Positions 10,078 through 19,646 are shown, numbered from the stretch's first letter. The stretch is DNA of 64,000 nucleotides from Solimonas terrae (GCF_011067135.1 NZ_JAAMOW010000001.1:372001-436000); one strand, 5' to 3'. Translations and numbers: made by a program. The notes: generated by a model from the letters alone, not told the origin.

Positions 10078-11763
10078 TTACGGCCAGACTACCGGCTGGC
10101 CGCGCTTCTGCCACTCGGCGAACTGCGGCGCATAAGTCTTCTCGATCTCGTTGCGCTTGATTTTCATGGTCGGCGTGATGAACCCGTTCTCGACCGTCCA
10201 CTGTTCGCGCACGACCGTCAGGAAATCGAGGCGCTCATGAGGGTCGACACGCGCATTGACCGCTTCGCGCAAGGCCCGCAGTTCGGCATCGACGGTCGCC
10301 CGCAGCGCCTGATCACGTGAGGTCGCGGCCGACAGCTCGGCCGGCAGCATCAGCAGGGCGAATGGCTGCGCATGATCGGCACCGGCCACGCAGACCGCTT
10401 CGATGCGCGAGTGCGCGCCGAGCAGATTCTCGATCGGCGCCGGCGCCACGTATTTGCCCTTGCTGGTCTTGAACTGCTCCTTGGCGCGGCCGGTGATGCG
10501 CAGCCGCCCGAGCTCGTCGATGTCGCCGAGATCGCCGGTGCGCAGCCAGCCGTCGGCGGTCAAGGCCTCGGCGCTGCGTTGCGGATCGCGGTAGTAGCCC
10601 TGCATCAGCCAGGGCGCCTTGACCAGCACCTCGCCGATCTCCGACAAGGTGCATTCGACATGCGGCCAGGGTGCGCCGACATAACCGACGCGCATCGTCT
10701 CCGGCCGCGAGGTGTGCGACAGGCCGAAGTTCTCGGTCATGCCGTAAACCTCGAGCAGATCGAGCCCCAGGCTGCGATACCACGCGATCACTTCGGCCGG
10801 CAGCGGCGCGGCGCCGGTCGCCGCAAAGCGCACGGCATCGAGCCCGAGCTGACGGACGATCTTGCGCTTCAGCGCCGCACCCAGAAACGGAATCCTGATC
10901 AGGCGATCGAGTTTCTTCTTCGGCAGTCTGGCGAACACCGCCTGCTGGAACTTGACCCACAGACGCGGCACGGAGAAGAAAACGGTCGGCCGCGCACGCT
11001 GCAGATCGTCGGCGAACGTATCGAGCGACTCGGCGAAATAGACGCGGAAGCCGTGATACAGCGAATTGGCCTCGACCCCGATGCGCTCGGCCACATGCGC
11101 CAGCGGCAGATACGACAGCACGCGCTCGTCCGCACCGAAGCGGAACACCTCGCCCATGGTCCTGGCCGTCGTCGCGATATTGGCAAAGCTGTGCATCACG
11201 CCCTTGGGCATGCCGGTCGTGCCGGAGGTGTAGATGATGGTCGCCAGTTCGTCGGCACCACGCACGGCCACGTCCTGCAGCGGCGCCACGCCGGCGATCA
11301 CCGTATCCCAGTCGGGGTCGGCCGTCGGCGGCGCCAGCGGAAAACGGATGCGGACGATGTCATCCGGCACGCCCGACGCCATCGCCTCCCAGCCATCGAG
11401 CTTGCCGATGAAGATCGCGCGTGCCTGCGAGTGTTCGAGGATCTGCCGGATCGAAGCGGCGGCCAGGGTCGGATAGATCGGCACGCTGACGTGCCCGGCC
11501 ATCCAGATCGCGAAGTCGGCGATCAGCCAGTGCGCGCAGTTCTTCGACAGGATCGCGATGCAGCTGCCGGCCGGCCATGCAAACGCGCGCAAGTGCGCCG
11601 CCATGCGCCGCGCCTCGTCGACGGTCTGCGCCCAGCTGAAATCACGTGTCACGCCGTCGCCCGTCGGTTGCGTCAGATAGATGCGCTGCGCGAACTCGCG
11701 CTCCCAGCGGAACAGGCGCTGCAACGGCAGGTCGTCATCGTCGAGCCGCGGCGTAAGCTCCAT
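10078..11763 (-). CDS. atuH: Acyl-CoA synthetase (AMP-forming), AtuH-like
   Basis: Activates a carboxylic acid to its acyl-CoA using ATP. The 561-aa protein is an ANL-superfamily enzyme with the P-loop YTSGTTGMPKGVMHS near residue 180, YGMTENFG, GWLRTGDLGDIDELG, the hinge GRAKEQFKTSKGKYVAPAPIEN and the C-terminal catalytic-Lys region PTMKIKRNEIEKTY. Long-chain FadD-like features are present, so it could serve ordinary fatty acids. Its position, divergent from atuD and next to the other atu homologues, makes citronellic or geranic acid activation the likely role, as for AtuH in Pseudomonas aeruginosa. The 79-bp divergent gap must hold both promoters. Confidence 0.75.
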   Translation of the reverse strand: MELTPRLDDDDLPLQRLFRWEREFAQRIYLTQPTGDGVTRDFSWAQTVDEARRMAAHLRAFAWPAGSCIAILSKNCAHWLIADFAIWMAGHVSVPIYPTLAAASIRQILEHSQARAIFIGKLDGWEAMASGVPDDIVRIRFPLAPPTADPDWDTVIAGVAPLQDVAVRGADELATIIYTSGTTGMPKGVMHSFANIATTARTMGEVFRFGADERVLSYLPLAHVAERIGVEANSLYHGFRVYFAESLDTFADDLQRARPTVFFSVPRLWVKFQQAVFARLPKKKLDRLIRIPFLGAALKRKIVRQLGLDAVRFAATGAAPLPAEVIAWYRSLGLDLLEVYGMTENFGLSHTSRPETMRVGYVGAPWPHVECTLSEIGEVLVKAPWLMQGYYRDPQRSAEALTADGWLRTGDLGDIDELGRLRITGRAKEQFKTSKGKYVAPAPIENLLGAHSRIEAVCVAGADHAQPFALLMLPAELSAATSRDQALRATVDAELRALREAVNARVDPHERLDFLTVVREQWTVENGFITPTMKIKRNEIEKTYAPQFAEWQKRGQPVVWP

Positions 11764-11842
11764 TACTTCACTCCTCGTTCTATAGTCGGCGCGCTGCCTG
11801 CAAGACCATCAGACAGCGTTTCGTTCTCCTGCGCAACGGGTA

Positions 11843-12994
11843 ATGAATGTGACCGGACCGTCGCCCTTCTACACAGAAGACCACGCCAGTTTTCGCGAGC
11901 AGGTGCGGCGCTTCGTCGAACGCGAAATCACGCCGAACGTCGAGCGCTGGGAGGCCGCCGAGGAATTGCCGCGCGAGCTGCACCGACGCGCGGCCGAAGC
12001 CGGCCTGCTGCAGATCGGCTTCCCGGAACACTGTGGCGGCGTCAAAGTACCGGACCTTTTCTACATGATCGTGCTGACCGAGGAACTGGCACGCGCCGGC
12101 AGCGGCGGCGTGATCGCCAGCCTGCTGTCGCACGGCATCGCCTCGCCGCCGATCGCGCATGTCGGCAGCATCGAGCAGCAACAGCGCTTTGTCGCGCCGG
12201 TGTTGGCGGGCGAGAAGATCGCGGCGCTGGCGATCACCGAACCCGGCGGCGGTTCGGATGTCGCCAATCTCGGAACCCGCGCAGTCCGCGACGGCGATCA
12301 CTACATCGTCGACGGCAGCAAGACCTTCATCACGTCCGGGATGCGCGCCGATTTCATCACCACGGCAGTGCGCACCGGCGGCGACGGCATGGGCGGTATT
12401 TCCCTGCTGGTCGTCGAAACCGATACGCCGGGCTTCTCGCGCTCGCCGCTGAAGAAGATGGGCTGGTGGTGCTCGGATACGGCAACGCTGTATTTCGACG
12501 GCTGTCGCGTGCCGGTGGCCAATCGCATCGGCCCGGAAAACCAAGGCTTCATCGCGATCATGATGAACTTCAACCAGGAGCGCCTGATGCTCGCCGCCCA
12601 GGCCTGCGGCTTCGCGATGGTCTGTTACGAGGAATCCCTGGCCTACGCCCGCGAGCGCCAGACCTTCGGCCGCCCGCTGATCCGCAATCAGGTGATCCGC
12701 CACAAGCTGGTCGACATGCAGATGAAGATCGCTGCAGTACGGGCCAATCTCGATCTGCTCGCGTGGCATGTTTCGTGCGGAAGAACTCCGGTTGCGGAAG
12801 TCTGCATGCTCAAAAACCTGGCGACGACGACGCTCGAGCAGGTTGCCAACGACGCGCTGCAGATATTCGGAGGGGCCGGCTATCTTCAAGGCACCAAGAT
12901 CGAGCGTATCTACCGCGAGACCAAGGTGCTGACGATCGGTGGCGGTTCACTCGAAATCATGAAAGACCTTGCCGCCCGGCAACTCGGTCTCTGA
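11843..12994 (+). CDS. atuD: Acyl-CoA dehydrogenase, AtuD-like (citronellyl-CoA dehydrogenase)
   Basis: FAD enzyme that introduces an alpha,beta double bond and passes electrons to ETF. The 383-aa protein has the ACAD signatures AITEPGGGSDVANL (~129-143) and QIFGGAGYLQGTKIERIYRE (~340-359). The usual catalytic Glu of the MCAD type (E in the EGT motif) is replaced here (GGGSLEIM, residues 366-373). A Glu at 246 in NFNQERLML sits where isovaleryl-CoA and long-chain dehydrogenases keep theirs, consistent with a branched substrate. In the atu pathway the step is citronellyl-CoA to cis-geranyl-CoA. ETF and ETF-QO genes lie 8 kb away in the same cluster. Confidence 0.78.
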   Translation: MNVTGPSPFYTEDHASFREQVRRFVEREITPNVERWEAAEELPRELHRRAAEAGLLQIGFPEHCGGVKVPDLFYMIVLTEELARAGSGGVIASLLSHGIASPPIAHVGSIEQQQRFVAPVLAGEKIAALAITEPGGGSDVANLGTRAVRDGDHYIVDGSKTFITSGMRADFITTAVRTGGDGMGGISLLVVETDTPGFSRSPLKKMGWWCSDTATLYFDGCRVPVANRIGPENQGFIAIMMNFNQERLMLAAQACGFAMVCYEESLAYARERQTFGRPLIRNQVIRHKLVDMQMKIAAVRANLDLLAWHVSCGRTPVAEVCMLKNLATTTLEQVANDALQIFGGAGYLQGTKIERIYRETKVLTIGGGSLEIMKDLAARQLGL

Positions 12995-13266
12995 TCCAAT
13001 GCGGCGGTGACTGCGCACCCCGATGGAACGCTCCATCGCGGTGCGACGCGAACAGCAAAGGCGCGGCAATCGCACTTCCATTGCCTGCCGATGCGACGAA
13101 CGCTGCGCCCTGCAGGGCGCGTTCGGCCGGCGCGAACGGTCATCGGTGCGGCGGACCTGTCGTTCTCCTGCGTTTCTTCCGGCTGTTGCTTGCGGGCGTG
13201 TCTGTCTGCACGTTGCCGCCCGAGATCAGATCATTCGTCGACCACTAGCGGGACCCGGGGGTTTTC

Positions 13267-14964
13267 ATGAACAAGTTGAAACGCGCGCAGCAAACGCTGC
13301 TGGCCGGTCTTGCGGGCCTGTGCGCCCTGTTGCAGATGCCGACGGCGGCGGCCTACACGCCGGGTTGGTATTTCGAGCTCGACGGCCTCTACAGCGACAC
13401 GCGCGACTCGCACGGCACCACCACGCAGCCGGCCACGTCCGGCACTGCCGGCACGCCCGGCTCCAGCTGCGCGCTCGGCAATCTGCTGGGTCTGGGTTCG
13501 CTGCTGGATTCGCTCGGAGGTATCGGTGACAGTGGCTGTCTGCTCGGCCTGCTCGGGCCGGGCATCGCACCGGTCGATCCGACGGCCGGCACGCCGGCGG
13601 CCAGCTTCGACACCATCATTCGCTACAAGGGCGGCATCGGTGGCGGCGGCACCGTCGGCTACCTGTTCGACGGCGGCCTGCGTACCGAACTCGATTTCAC
13701 GTACTCGCAGGCCGACTGGGACCGGATCACCCTGACCGATACCGTCGGCAACAGCGTCACCAGTTCCACCGACTCGGCGAAGCTCAAGGCCATGCGGGCG
13801 ATGGCCAATGCCTGGTACGACATCGACTTCGGCAGCTGGGTCGTGCCCTATCTGGGCGGCGGCGTCGGCTACCAGCGCAGCGAAGTGTCGTCGAGCGGCA
13901 GCGATGACAGCGACAGCGGCTTTGCCTGGCAGCTCGGCGGCGGCCTCGGTTTCCTGCTCAGCGATCGCATCACGCTGTCGCTCGACTATCGCTACGTCGA
14001 CGCCGGCAATCCGCAGTACGGCACCGCGGACGGCGGCAAGCTGAAGACCTCGTACCAGTCGCACAACGTCGGCCTCGGGCTGCGTTACGCGTTCGGCGCC
14101 AACATCAAGGACAGCGATGGTGACGGCGTGCCGGACCGCCTCGACAAATGCCCGAACACACCGGCCGGCGTCACCGTCTATTCGAACGGCTGTCCTGTCG
14201 ATGTCGACGGCGACGGGGTCCCCGACTATCTCGACAAGTGCCCGAACACGCCGCCCGGCGTGCAGGTCGACGTCAGCGGCTGCCCGCTCGATTCCGACGG
14301 CGACGGCGTACCGGACTACCTCGACAAATGTCCGGGCACGCCGAAGGGCATCAAGGTCAGTGCCGACGGCTGCTCGACCGCCGATTCCGATGGCGACGGC
14401 ATTCCGGACGATCTCGACAAATGTCCGAACACACCGGCCGGAGTCACCGTCGGTCCGGACGGCTGCCCGCTCGATTCGGACGGTGATGGCGTTCCGGACT
14501 ACCTCGACGAGTGCCCGCATTCGCCGCCGGGCGCCAAGGTGCTGCCGAACGGTTGCGCGCTGGTCGGCGACTGCCGCAAGCCGCACCCGGGCGAGCAGGT
14601 CGACGCCAATGGCTGCGCGGTCGAACAGAACTTCATTCTGCGTGGCGTGAAGTTCGAGTTCGACTCCGACCGCCTGACGCCGGAAGCGCAGCGCATCCTC
14701 GATCAGGTGGCGATCACGCTGCAGTCCTATCCCAAGGTGCAGGTCGAGGTCGAAGGACACACCGACAACATCGGTTCCGATGCCTACAACCTCGGCCTGT
14801 CGGAACGCCGTGCAATCGCCGTCAAGAAATACCTGAGCGACGCGGCGGTGAGCGCTGCGCGCATGACGCCGGTCGGTTACGGCGAAACGCGTCCGATCGA
14901 CACCAACGAGACCGACGCCGGCCGCGAAAACAACCGCCGCGTCGAACTGCACGTCGTCGACTAG
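13267..14964 (+). CDS. OmpA-family outer-membrane protein with five calcium-binding (TSP type 3) repeats
   Basis: A 565-aa exported protein. The signal peptide is ~1-29 (ends TAAAY). A predicted outer-membrane beta-barrel (~30-280, with alternating aromatic strands such as GWYFELDGLYS and ITLSLDYRYVDAG) is followed by five tandem thrombospondin type-3-like repeats, each DSDGDGVPDYLDKCPNTP-like with a closing GCP (~280-450), which bind calcium in other proteins. The OmpA peptidoglycan-binding domain is C-terminal (VKFEFDSDRLTPEA, GHTDNIGSDAYNLGLSERRA, GYGETRPIDTNE). The barrel suggests a porin or adhesin anchored to the wall. It sits between atuD and atuF and converges on atuF, so a link to uptake of hydrophobic substrates is possible but only contextual. 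The 272-bp leader upstream contains no gene. Confidence 0.88.
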   Translation: MNKLKRAQQTLLAGLAGLCALLQMPTAAAYTPGWYFELDGLYSDTRDSHGTTTQPATSGTAGTPGSSCALGNLLGLGSLLDSLGGIGDSGCLLGLLGPGIAPVDPTAGTPAASFDTIIRYKGGIGGGGTVGYLFDGGLRTELDFTYSQADWDRITLTDTVGNSVTSSTDSAKLKAMRAMANAWYDIDFGSWVVPYLGGGVGYQRSEVSSSGSDDSDSGFAWQLGGGLGFLLSDRITLSLDYRYVDAGNPQYGTADGGKLKTSYQSHNVGLGLRYAFGANIKDSDGDGVPDRLDKCPNTPAGVTVYSNGCPVDVDGDGVPDYLDKCPNTPPGVQVDVSGCPLDSDGDGVPDYLDKCPGTPKGIKVSADGCSTADSDGDGIPDDLDKCPNTPAGVTVGPDGCPLDSDGDGVPDYLDECPHSPPGAKVLPNGCALVGDCRKPHPGEQVDANGCAVEQNFILRGVKFEFDSDRLTPEAQRILDQVAITLQSYPKVQVEVEGHTDNIGSDAYNLGLSERRAIAVKKYLSDAAVSAARMTPVGYGETRPIDTNETDAGRENNRRVELHVVD

Positions 14965-14971
14965 CGTGAAA

Positions 14972-15015
14972 CGCGCGCAGACCCGCCCCGTCTATGCGGG
15001 GTGGGTCTGCGCGCG
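14972..15015. terminator. Large hairpin between convergent ompA-family gene and atuF
   Basis: CGCGCGCAGACCC (14972-14984) pairs with GGGTCTGCGCGCG (15003-15015), and inside it CCCCG pairs with CGGGG around a TCTATG loop. The near-continuous stem is ~18 bp. There is no clear T-run on either side, but its place between two converging stop codons indicates a bidirectional transcription end. Confidence 0.7.
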
Positions 15016-15037
15016 CACAGGGGGTCGGCGCCGCGGC

Positions 15038-17035
15038 TCAGCCCGCGAGACGAAGATGCGCGAGCAGCTGGCGGCTCTTGACCTGCTGACCCGGCTGTAC
15101 GCCGATCGTCTCGACCGTACCGCCGACCGGCAGCGCGAGCTGGAATTCCATCTTCATCGCTTCCAGCACGATCAAGGTCTGCCCTTTGCCGACGATATCG
15201 CCGGCTTGCACGTGCACGGCGACGATCTTGCCGTCGGAGTGCGCGAGCAGGCGGCCGTCCGACCCGGCCACGGCGGCCTCGGCAGGTGCCAGGGTGACAT
15301 CACGATAGACACCCGCCCGGCCGTCGGCGTCGATCCAGATCAGATCGCCATCGCGCGCGCAGCGGGCCTGGTACTGCACGCCGTCGCAGCGATAACGGAA
15401 TTCGCCGGCCGCGCTGTGCGTAACGACGATTTCGACACGCTGCTCCGCCGCGTCGATCACGAACTGCCGGCCGCCGCTCACCAGCACGGCAAGGCGATAT
15501 TCGTGTTCGCCGTACTTCAGACGGTATTCGCCCGGCGTGTCGTGCGAACTGCGCCAGCCGATCAATTCCGGCACCAGCTGCCGCGTCTCGGCGAGCGTGG
15601 CAGCTGCGTCGAGATACAGTGCGACCACGGCCAGCGCCAGATGCCGAAGCGACGGCTGCTCGTCGGCGATACGCGTCTGCGGGAAATGGCGACCGACAAA
15701 GTCCGTGCTGAACTGGCCGGACGCAAAGTCCTCGTGCGCCAGCATTGCCGCAAGATGATCGCGGTTGTGGACGACGCCGAGCAGCGTGGTGTCACGCAGC
15801 GCGCTCAGCAGACGGGTGCGTGCGATTTCGCGATCTTCGCCCCAGGCGATGATCTTGGCCTGCATCGAATCGTAGAACGCACCGATCTGCTGACCCTGAC
15901 GCAGATAGCTGTCGACGCGCACGCCGGCGCCCGCCGGCTCTCGCCAGCACAGGATCTGACCGGTCTGCGGCAGATAGCTTCGCCGCGGATCTTCGGCGCA
16001 CAGGCGCACTTCGATCGCCCAGCCGTGCTTGCGCGAAAGGATCTGCTCCTGCGTCAGCGGCAAGGCCTCGCCCTGCGCCACGCGCAGCTGCCATTCGACG
16101 AGATCGACGCCATAGACCAGCTCGGTCACCGGATGCTCGACCTGCAGGCGCGTGTTCATTTCGAGGAAGTAGAACTGGCCGTCCTTGCCGAGCAGAAACT
16201 CGACCGTGCCGGCGCCGACATAATTGACGGCTCGCGCCGCCGCCACCGCCGCCGCGCCCATGCGCAGGCGCAGCGCCGCGTCGACCGCCGGACTCGGCGC
16301 TTCCTCGATCAGCTTCTGGTTGCGGCGTTGCACCGAGCAGTCGCGTTCGCCGAAGTGCACGACCTGGGCGTGACGATCACCGAAAACCTGGATCTCGACG
16401 TGGCGCGCGTCGATTACCGCCTTCTCGATCAGCAGCTGGCCACTGCCGAAGGCGTTGCTCGCCTCCGAACGTGCCGAGGCGATCGCGACCGCCAGCTCGC
16501 CATCGTCGTGCACCAGCCGCATGCCACGGCCGCCGCCGCCAGCCGCCGCCTTCACCATCACCGGCAGGCCGATCTTTCCGGCTTCTGCGATCAGCGTCGC
16601 ATCGCGCTGATCCTCGCCCTGGTAACCGGGCACGCAGGGCACGCCGGCCGCAAGCATGCGGATCTTCGATGCCGACTTGTTGCCCATCGCCTCGATCGAC
16701 GCCGGATCGGGACCAATGAAGATCAGTCCGGCTTCCTGCACGGCCTGCGCGAAGTCGGCACGCTCTGACAGGAAACCATAACCGGGATGGATCGCCTCGG
16801 CGCCGGACTGCTTCGCGGCAGCCAGGATCGCGTCGATCAGCAGATAGGAGTCCTTCGCCGGCGCCGGACCGATGCGCACGGCCTCGTCGGCTTCCAGCAC
16901 ATGCAGGGCACCGGCGTCAGCATCGCTGTAAACCGCGACCGTGCGATAGCCGAGACGGCGCGCACCGCGCAGCACGCGGACCGCGATCTCGCCGCGATTG
17001 GCAACCAGGACCTTGCTGAATCGTCTGTCTGTCAT
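15038..17035 (-). CDS. atuF: Biotin-dependent acyl-CoA carboxylase alpha subunit, AtuF-like (geranyl-CoA carboxylase)
   Basis: Biotin carboxylase plus biotin carrier subunit: carboxylates its own biotin with bicarbonate and ATP, then hands CO2 to AtuC. The 665-aa protein has an N-terminal domain KVLVANRGEIAVRVLR, ATP-grasp glycine loop KAAAGGGGRGMRLV, active-site stretch EMNTRLQVEHPVTE and a C-terminal carrier with biotinyl lysine in EAMKM (~residue 624). The start at 17035 (MTDRRFSKVL) is chosen; the longer open frame upstream lacks homology. It is the last gene of atuB-C-E-F. Methylcrotonyl-CoA carboxylase (LiuD) is the closest alternative; AtuA and AtuB nearby and no HMG-CoA lyase favour geranyl-CoA. 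Confidence 0.82.
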   Translation of the reverse strand: MTDRRFSKVLVANRGEIAVRVLRGARRLGYRTVAVYSDADAGALHVLEADEAVRIGPAPAKDSYLLIDAILAAAKQSGAEAIHPGYGFLSERADFAQAVQEAGLIFIGPDPASIEAMGNKSASKIRMLAAGVPCVPGYQGEDQRDATLIAEAGKIGLPVMVKAAAGGGGRGMRLVHDDGELAVAIASARSEASNAFGSGQLLIEKAVIDARHVEIQVFGDRHAQVVHFGERDCSVQRRNQKLIEEAPSPAVDAALRLRMGAAAVAAARAVNYVGAGTVEFLLGKDGQFYFLEMNTRLQVEHPVTELVYGVDLVEWQLRVAQGEALPLTQEQILSRKHGWAIEVRLCAEDPRRSYLPQTGQILCWREPAGAGVRVDSYLRQGQQIGAFYDSMQAKIIAWGEDREIARTRLLSALRDTTLLGVVHNRDHLAAMLAHEDFASGQFSTDFVGRHFPQTRIADEQPSLRHLALAVVALYLDAAATLAETRQLVPELIGWRSSHDTPGEYRLKYGEHEYRLAVLVSGGRQFVIDAAEQRVEIVVTHSAAGEFRYRCDGVQYQARCARDGDLIWIDADGRAGVYRDVTLAPAEAAVAGSDGRLLAHSDGKIVAVHVQAGDIVGKGQTLIVLEAMKMEFQLALPVGGTVETIGVQPGQQVKSRQLLAHLRLAG

Positions 17036-17126
17036 TGTTCTCGTTCCTGTCCGCACATCCCGGCCACCCGGCGCGACCGCGCTATCGGCTTCCGGACGAT
17101 CAGGCACCGACGTCCAGTCACGTCCA

Positions 17127-17975
17127 TCACGGCAAGCCCGACGCGCCTGCCCAGCGCGGCGCGCGCTTCTGCAGGAAGGCGGCAATGCCTTCCGGCGCTT
17201 CGCTGCCGCGCACGCTGGCTGCGAATTTCTGCGCAGCGTCATCGAGCACCGCGTCCATGTCGCGCCTGCCGACTTCGAGCAGGATCTGCTTGGTCACGGC
17301 AGTGGCCAGCGGCGCGCACTGCATCAGCTGTGCGAGCGTCGCGGCCAGCATGGCCTGCAGTTCATCCTCGCCGGAGAAGCACTCGTGGACCAGCCCGAGC
17401 CGCAAGGCTTGCTCGCCGCGAAACGAGGCGCCGGTCAGGCACAGCCGGCGCGCCTGCGTCAGACCGATGCGCTCGACGACGAACGGGGCGATCTGCGCCG
17501 GCGGCAGGCCGCGCGTCGTCTCCGGCATGCCGAACTTCGCATCGACATGCGTGAACGCGATGTCGGACACGCAGGCCAGACCGAAGCCGCCGCCGAGCAC
17601 CGCGCCTTCGCAGATCGCGATCACCAGCTGCGGCGCCTGCGCCACCTTGCGAAGCATCGTGCCGAACGCGCGATTGACCGCCGCGATCGGGTCGGCACCG
17701 TTCGCTGCGGCGTCGCCGCCGCCGGCCGTCATCATCGACTTCAGATCACCGCCGGCGCAGAAGTGACCGCCGGCACCGCGCAGCACGATCGCGCGCACGG
17801 CGCGGTCGTCGCGCACCGTGTCGATCGCGTGTTCGATCTCGGCCAGCATCGGCGCGTTCATCGCATTGCGCGCTTCCGGCCGGTTCAGGGTCAGGTGCAG
17901 AACACCCCGCTCGCTGCGCACGCACACCGTACTGTCGCGATCCTTGTCCATCGCCGTTTCGCCTTGCATCGCCAT
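17127..17975 (-). CDS. atuE: Enoyl-CoA hydratase family, AtuE-like (isohexenylglutaconyl-CoA hydratase)
   Basis: Crotonase-fold enzyme. In the Atu pathway it adds water to isohexenylglutaconyl-CoA, the product of geranyl-CoA carboxylase. The 282-aa protein has the oxyanion-hole motifs HFCAGGDLKSM (~71-81) and GAVLGGGFGLACVSDIAF (~124-141), and the frame EARNAMN typical of the family. It begins with an ATG whose A overlaps the stop of atuC (TGATG), so the two are translationally coupled; an internal ATG at 17950 is an alternative start. 3-methylglutaconyl-CoA hydratase (LiuC) is the closest paralogue and cannot be excluded by eye. Confidence 0.8.
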   Translation of the reverse strand: MAMQGETAMDKDRDSTVCVRSERGVLHLTLNRPEARNAMNAPMLAEIEHAIDTVRDDRAVRAIVLRGAGGHFCAGGDLKSMMTAGGGDAAANGADPIAAVNRAFGTMLRKVAQAPQLVIAICEGAVLGGGFGLACVSDIAFTHVDAKFGMPETTRGLPPAQIAPFVVERIGLTQARRLCLTGASFRGEQALRLGLVHECFSGEDELQAMLAATLAQLMQCAPLATAVTKQILLEVGRRDMDAVLDDAAQKFAASVRGSEAPEGIAAFLQKRAPRWAGASGLP

Positions 17976-19612
17976 CAGAGGCGCGCAACGCCGAAACTGC
18001 TGGCGAAGGTCTGCCGGGCCCTGGCTTCGCGACAGACCGACAGGCACAGACCCAGCACCTTGCGCGTGTCGCGCGGGTCGATCAGGCCGTCGTCGAACAG
18101 GCGTGCGGTCGCGGCAAACGCGTGCGACTCGCGATCGAACTGGTCGATGATGTTCTTGCGGATCATCGCCAGCATCTTCTCGTCCGTCTCGCCCATCTGC
18201 TTGCCCTGCTTCGCCCACTTCTCGCGGGTGATGATGTCCATCACGCCGGCAGCCTGCTCGCCACCCATCACCGAGGTGCGCGAATTCGGCCATGCAAAGA
18301 TGAAATGCGGACCGAAACCACGCCCGCACATGCCGTAATTGCCGGCACCGAAGGAGCCGCCCATGACGATCGTCAGCTGCGGCACCGTCGCGTTGGCAAC
18401 CGCCTGGATCATCTTCGAGCCGTGCTTGACGATGCCGCCCTGCTCGGATTCGGTGCCGACCATGTAGCCGGTCGTGTTCATCAGGTAGACGATCGGAATG
18501 TCGGCCTGGCAACAGAGCTGGATGAACTGACCGGCCTTGGTCGCGCCCTTGGACGTGATCGGCCCGTTGTTGGAGATGATGCCGATCGCATGGCCGTGCA
18601 GTACCGCGCGTCCGCAAATCGTCTGCTGGTCGTATTCGGTCTTGAAATCGAGAAACTCGGAGCCGTCGACCAGGCGTGCGATCACCTCGCGACAGTCAAA
18701 AGGCTTGCGGTAGTCCGGCGGCACCACGCCGCACAGCTCCTCGATGTCGTGGAGCGGTGCACGAATCGGCAGCAGCGCGGGCGCCACACGCTGCCGCGAC
18801 GCCGCCGCGTTCCAGTTCAGGTTGCCGACGATCTCGCGCGCGATGCGCACACCGTCGGCATCGTTCTCGGCCACGAACTCGGTGGTGCCGGCGATCTGCG
18901 CATGCATCTGCGCGCCGCCCAGCGATTCCTCGTCGGCGATTTCGCCGGTCGCCGATTTCAGCAGCGGCGGCCCGGCGAGAAAAACCCTGGCACGCTTGCG
19001 TACCATCACGACGTAATCGGACAGGCCCGGCAGGTAGGCGCCACCGGCGGTCGACGAACCGTGCACGACCGTGACCTGCGGGATGCCGGCCGCCGACAGG
19101 CGCGCCTGATTGGCGAAGGTGCGACCGCCCGGGATGAACAGCTCGGCCTGATACATCAGATTGGCGCCGCCGGATTCGATCATCGAAACCATCGGCAGCT
19201 TCTGCTGCAAGGCGATCTCCTGCATCCGCAAACCCTTCTGCACGCCCCAGGGTGTCATCGTGCCGCCCTTGATCGCCGAGTTTGACGCACCGACGAGGCA
19301 GCGCACGCCGGACACGTAGCCGATGCCGGCAATCTGGTTGCCCCCGGCCAGCGCGCCGTCCTTGTCGTCGTGCATCCTGTAACCGGCGAGCGTCGACAAC
19401 TCCAGCCATGGCGAACCGCGATCGAGCATCAGATGCACGCGCTCGCGCGGCAGCATCTGTCCGCGCCGGTGATAGTGCTCGCGCTTGCCGTCTTCCTCGC
19501 TGCGCCCCCTGGCCTCGATCGCGCGCCATTCGGCGATCAGCTTCAGCATGGCCTCGCGGTTCTGCTGGAACTGCGCGCTGCCGCTGTCGATCTGCGAGTC
19601 GATGATCGCCAT
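17975..19612 (-). CDS. atuC: Acyl-CoA carboxylase beta (carboxyltransferase) subunit, AtuC-like
   Basis: Transfers CO2 from biotin on AtuF to the gamma-methyl carbon of an enoyl-CoA. The 545-aa protein is a two-domain crotonase-fold carboxyltransferase. Seen: RGQMLPRERVHLMLDRGSP, LAGGNQIAGIGYVSGVRC, the N-half oxyanion ESGGANL, the C-half VYLMNTTGYMVGTESEQGG and GGSFGAGNYGMCGRGFGP. The whole chain follows the methylcrotonyl/geranyl-CoA carboxylase beta type, not propionyl- or acetyl-CoA types. It heads the coupled atuC-atuE-atuF set. Substrate (geranyl versus methylcrotonyl) is inferred from context. Confidence 0.82.
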   Translation of the reverse strand: MAIIDSQIDSGSAQFQQNREAMLKLIAEWRAIEARGRSEEDGKREHYHRRGQMLPRERVHLMLDRGSPWLELSTLAGYRMHDDKDGALAGGNQIAGIGYVSGVRCLVGASNSAIKGGTMTPWGVQKGLRMQEIALQQKLPMVSMIESGGANLMYQAELFIPGGRTFANQARLSAAGIPQVTVVHGSSTAGGAYLPGLSDYVVMVRKRARVFLAGPPLLKSATGEIADEESLGGAQMHAQIAGTTEFVAENDADGVRIAREIVGNLNWNAAASRQRVAPALLPIRAPLHDIEELCGVVPPDYRKPFDCREVIARLVDGSEFLDFKTEYDQQTICGRAVLHGHAIGIISNNGPITSKGATKAGQFIQLCCQADIPIVYLMNTTGYMVGTESEQGGIVKHGSKMIQAVANATVPQLTIVMGGSFGAGNYGMCGRGFGPHFIFAWPNSRTSVMGGEQAAGVMDIITREKWAKQGKQMGETDEKMLAMIRKNIIDQFDRESHAFAATARLFDDGLIDPRDTRKVLGLCLSVCREARARQTFASSFGVARL

Positions 19613-19646
19613 TATCGTGATTACCGGAATTTGAGCTACAGACTCG

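Noticed and set aside
12995-13266. Small ORFs in the 272-bp leader of the OmpA-family gene
   Set aside because: No ribosome site or homology; the open frames are continuations of GC-rich shadows. Only a weak GATGGA/TCCATC dyad near 13025 is visible.
13231-14952. A 573-codon minus-strand frame with repeated VRTFVEIVRNAVA-like units
   Set aside because: The repetition is the reverse complement of the calcium-binding repeats of the OmpA-family gene, not a real repeat protein.
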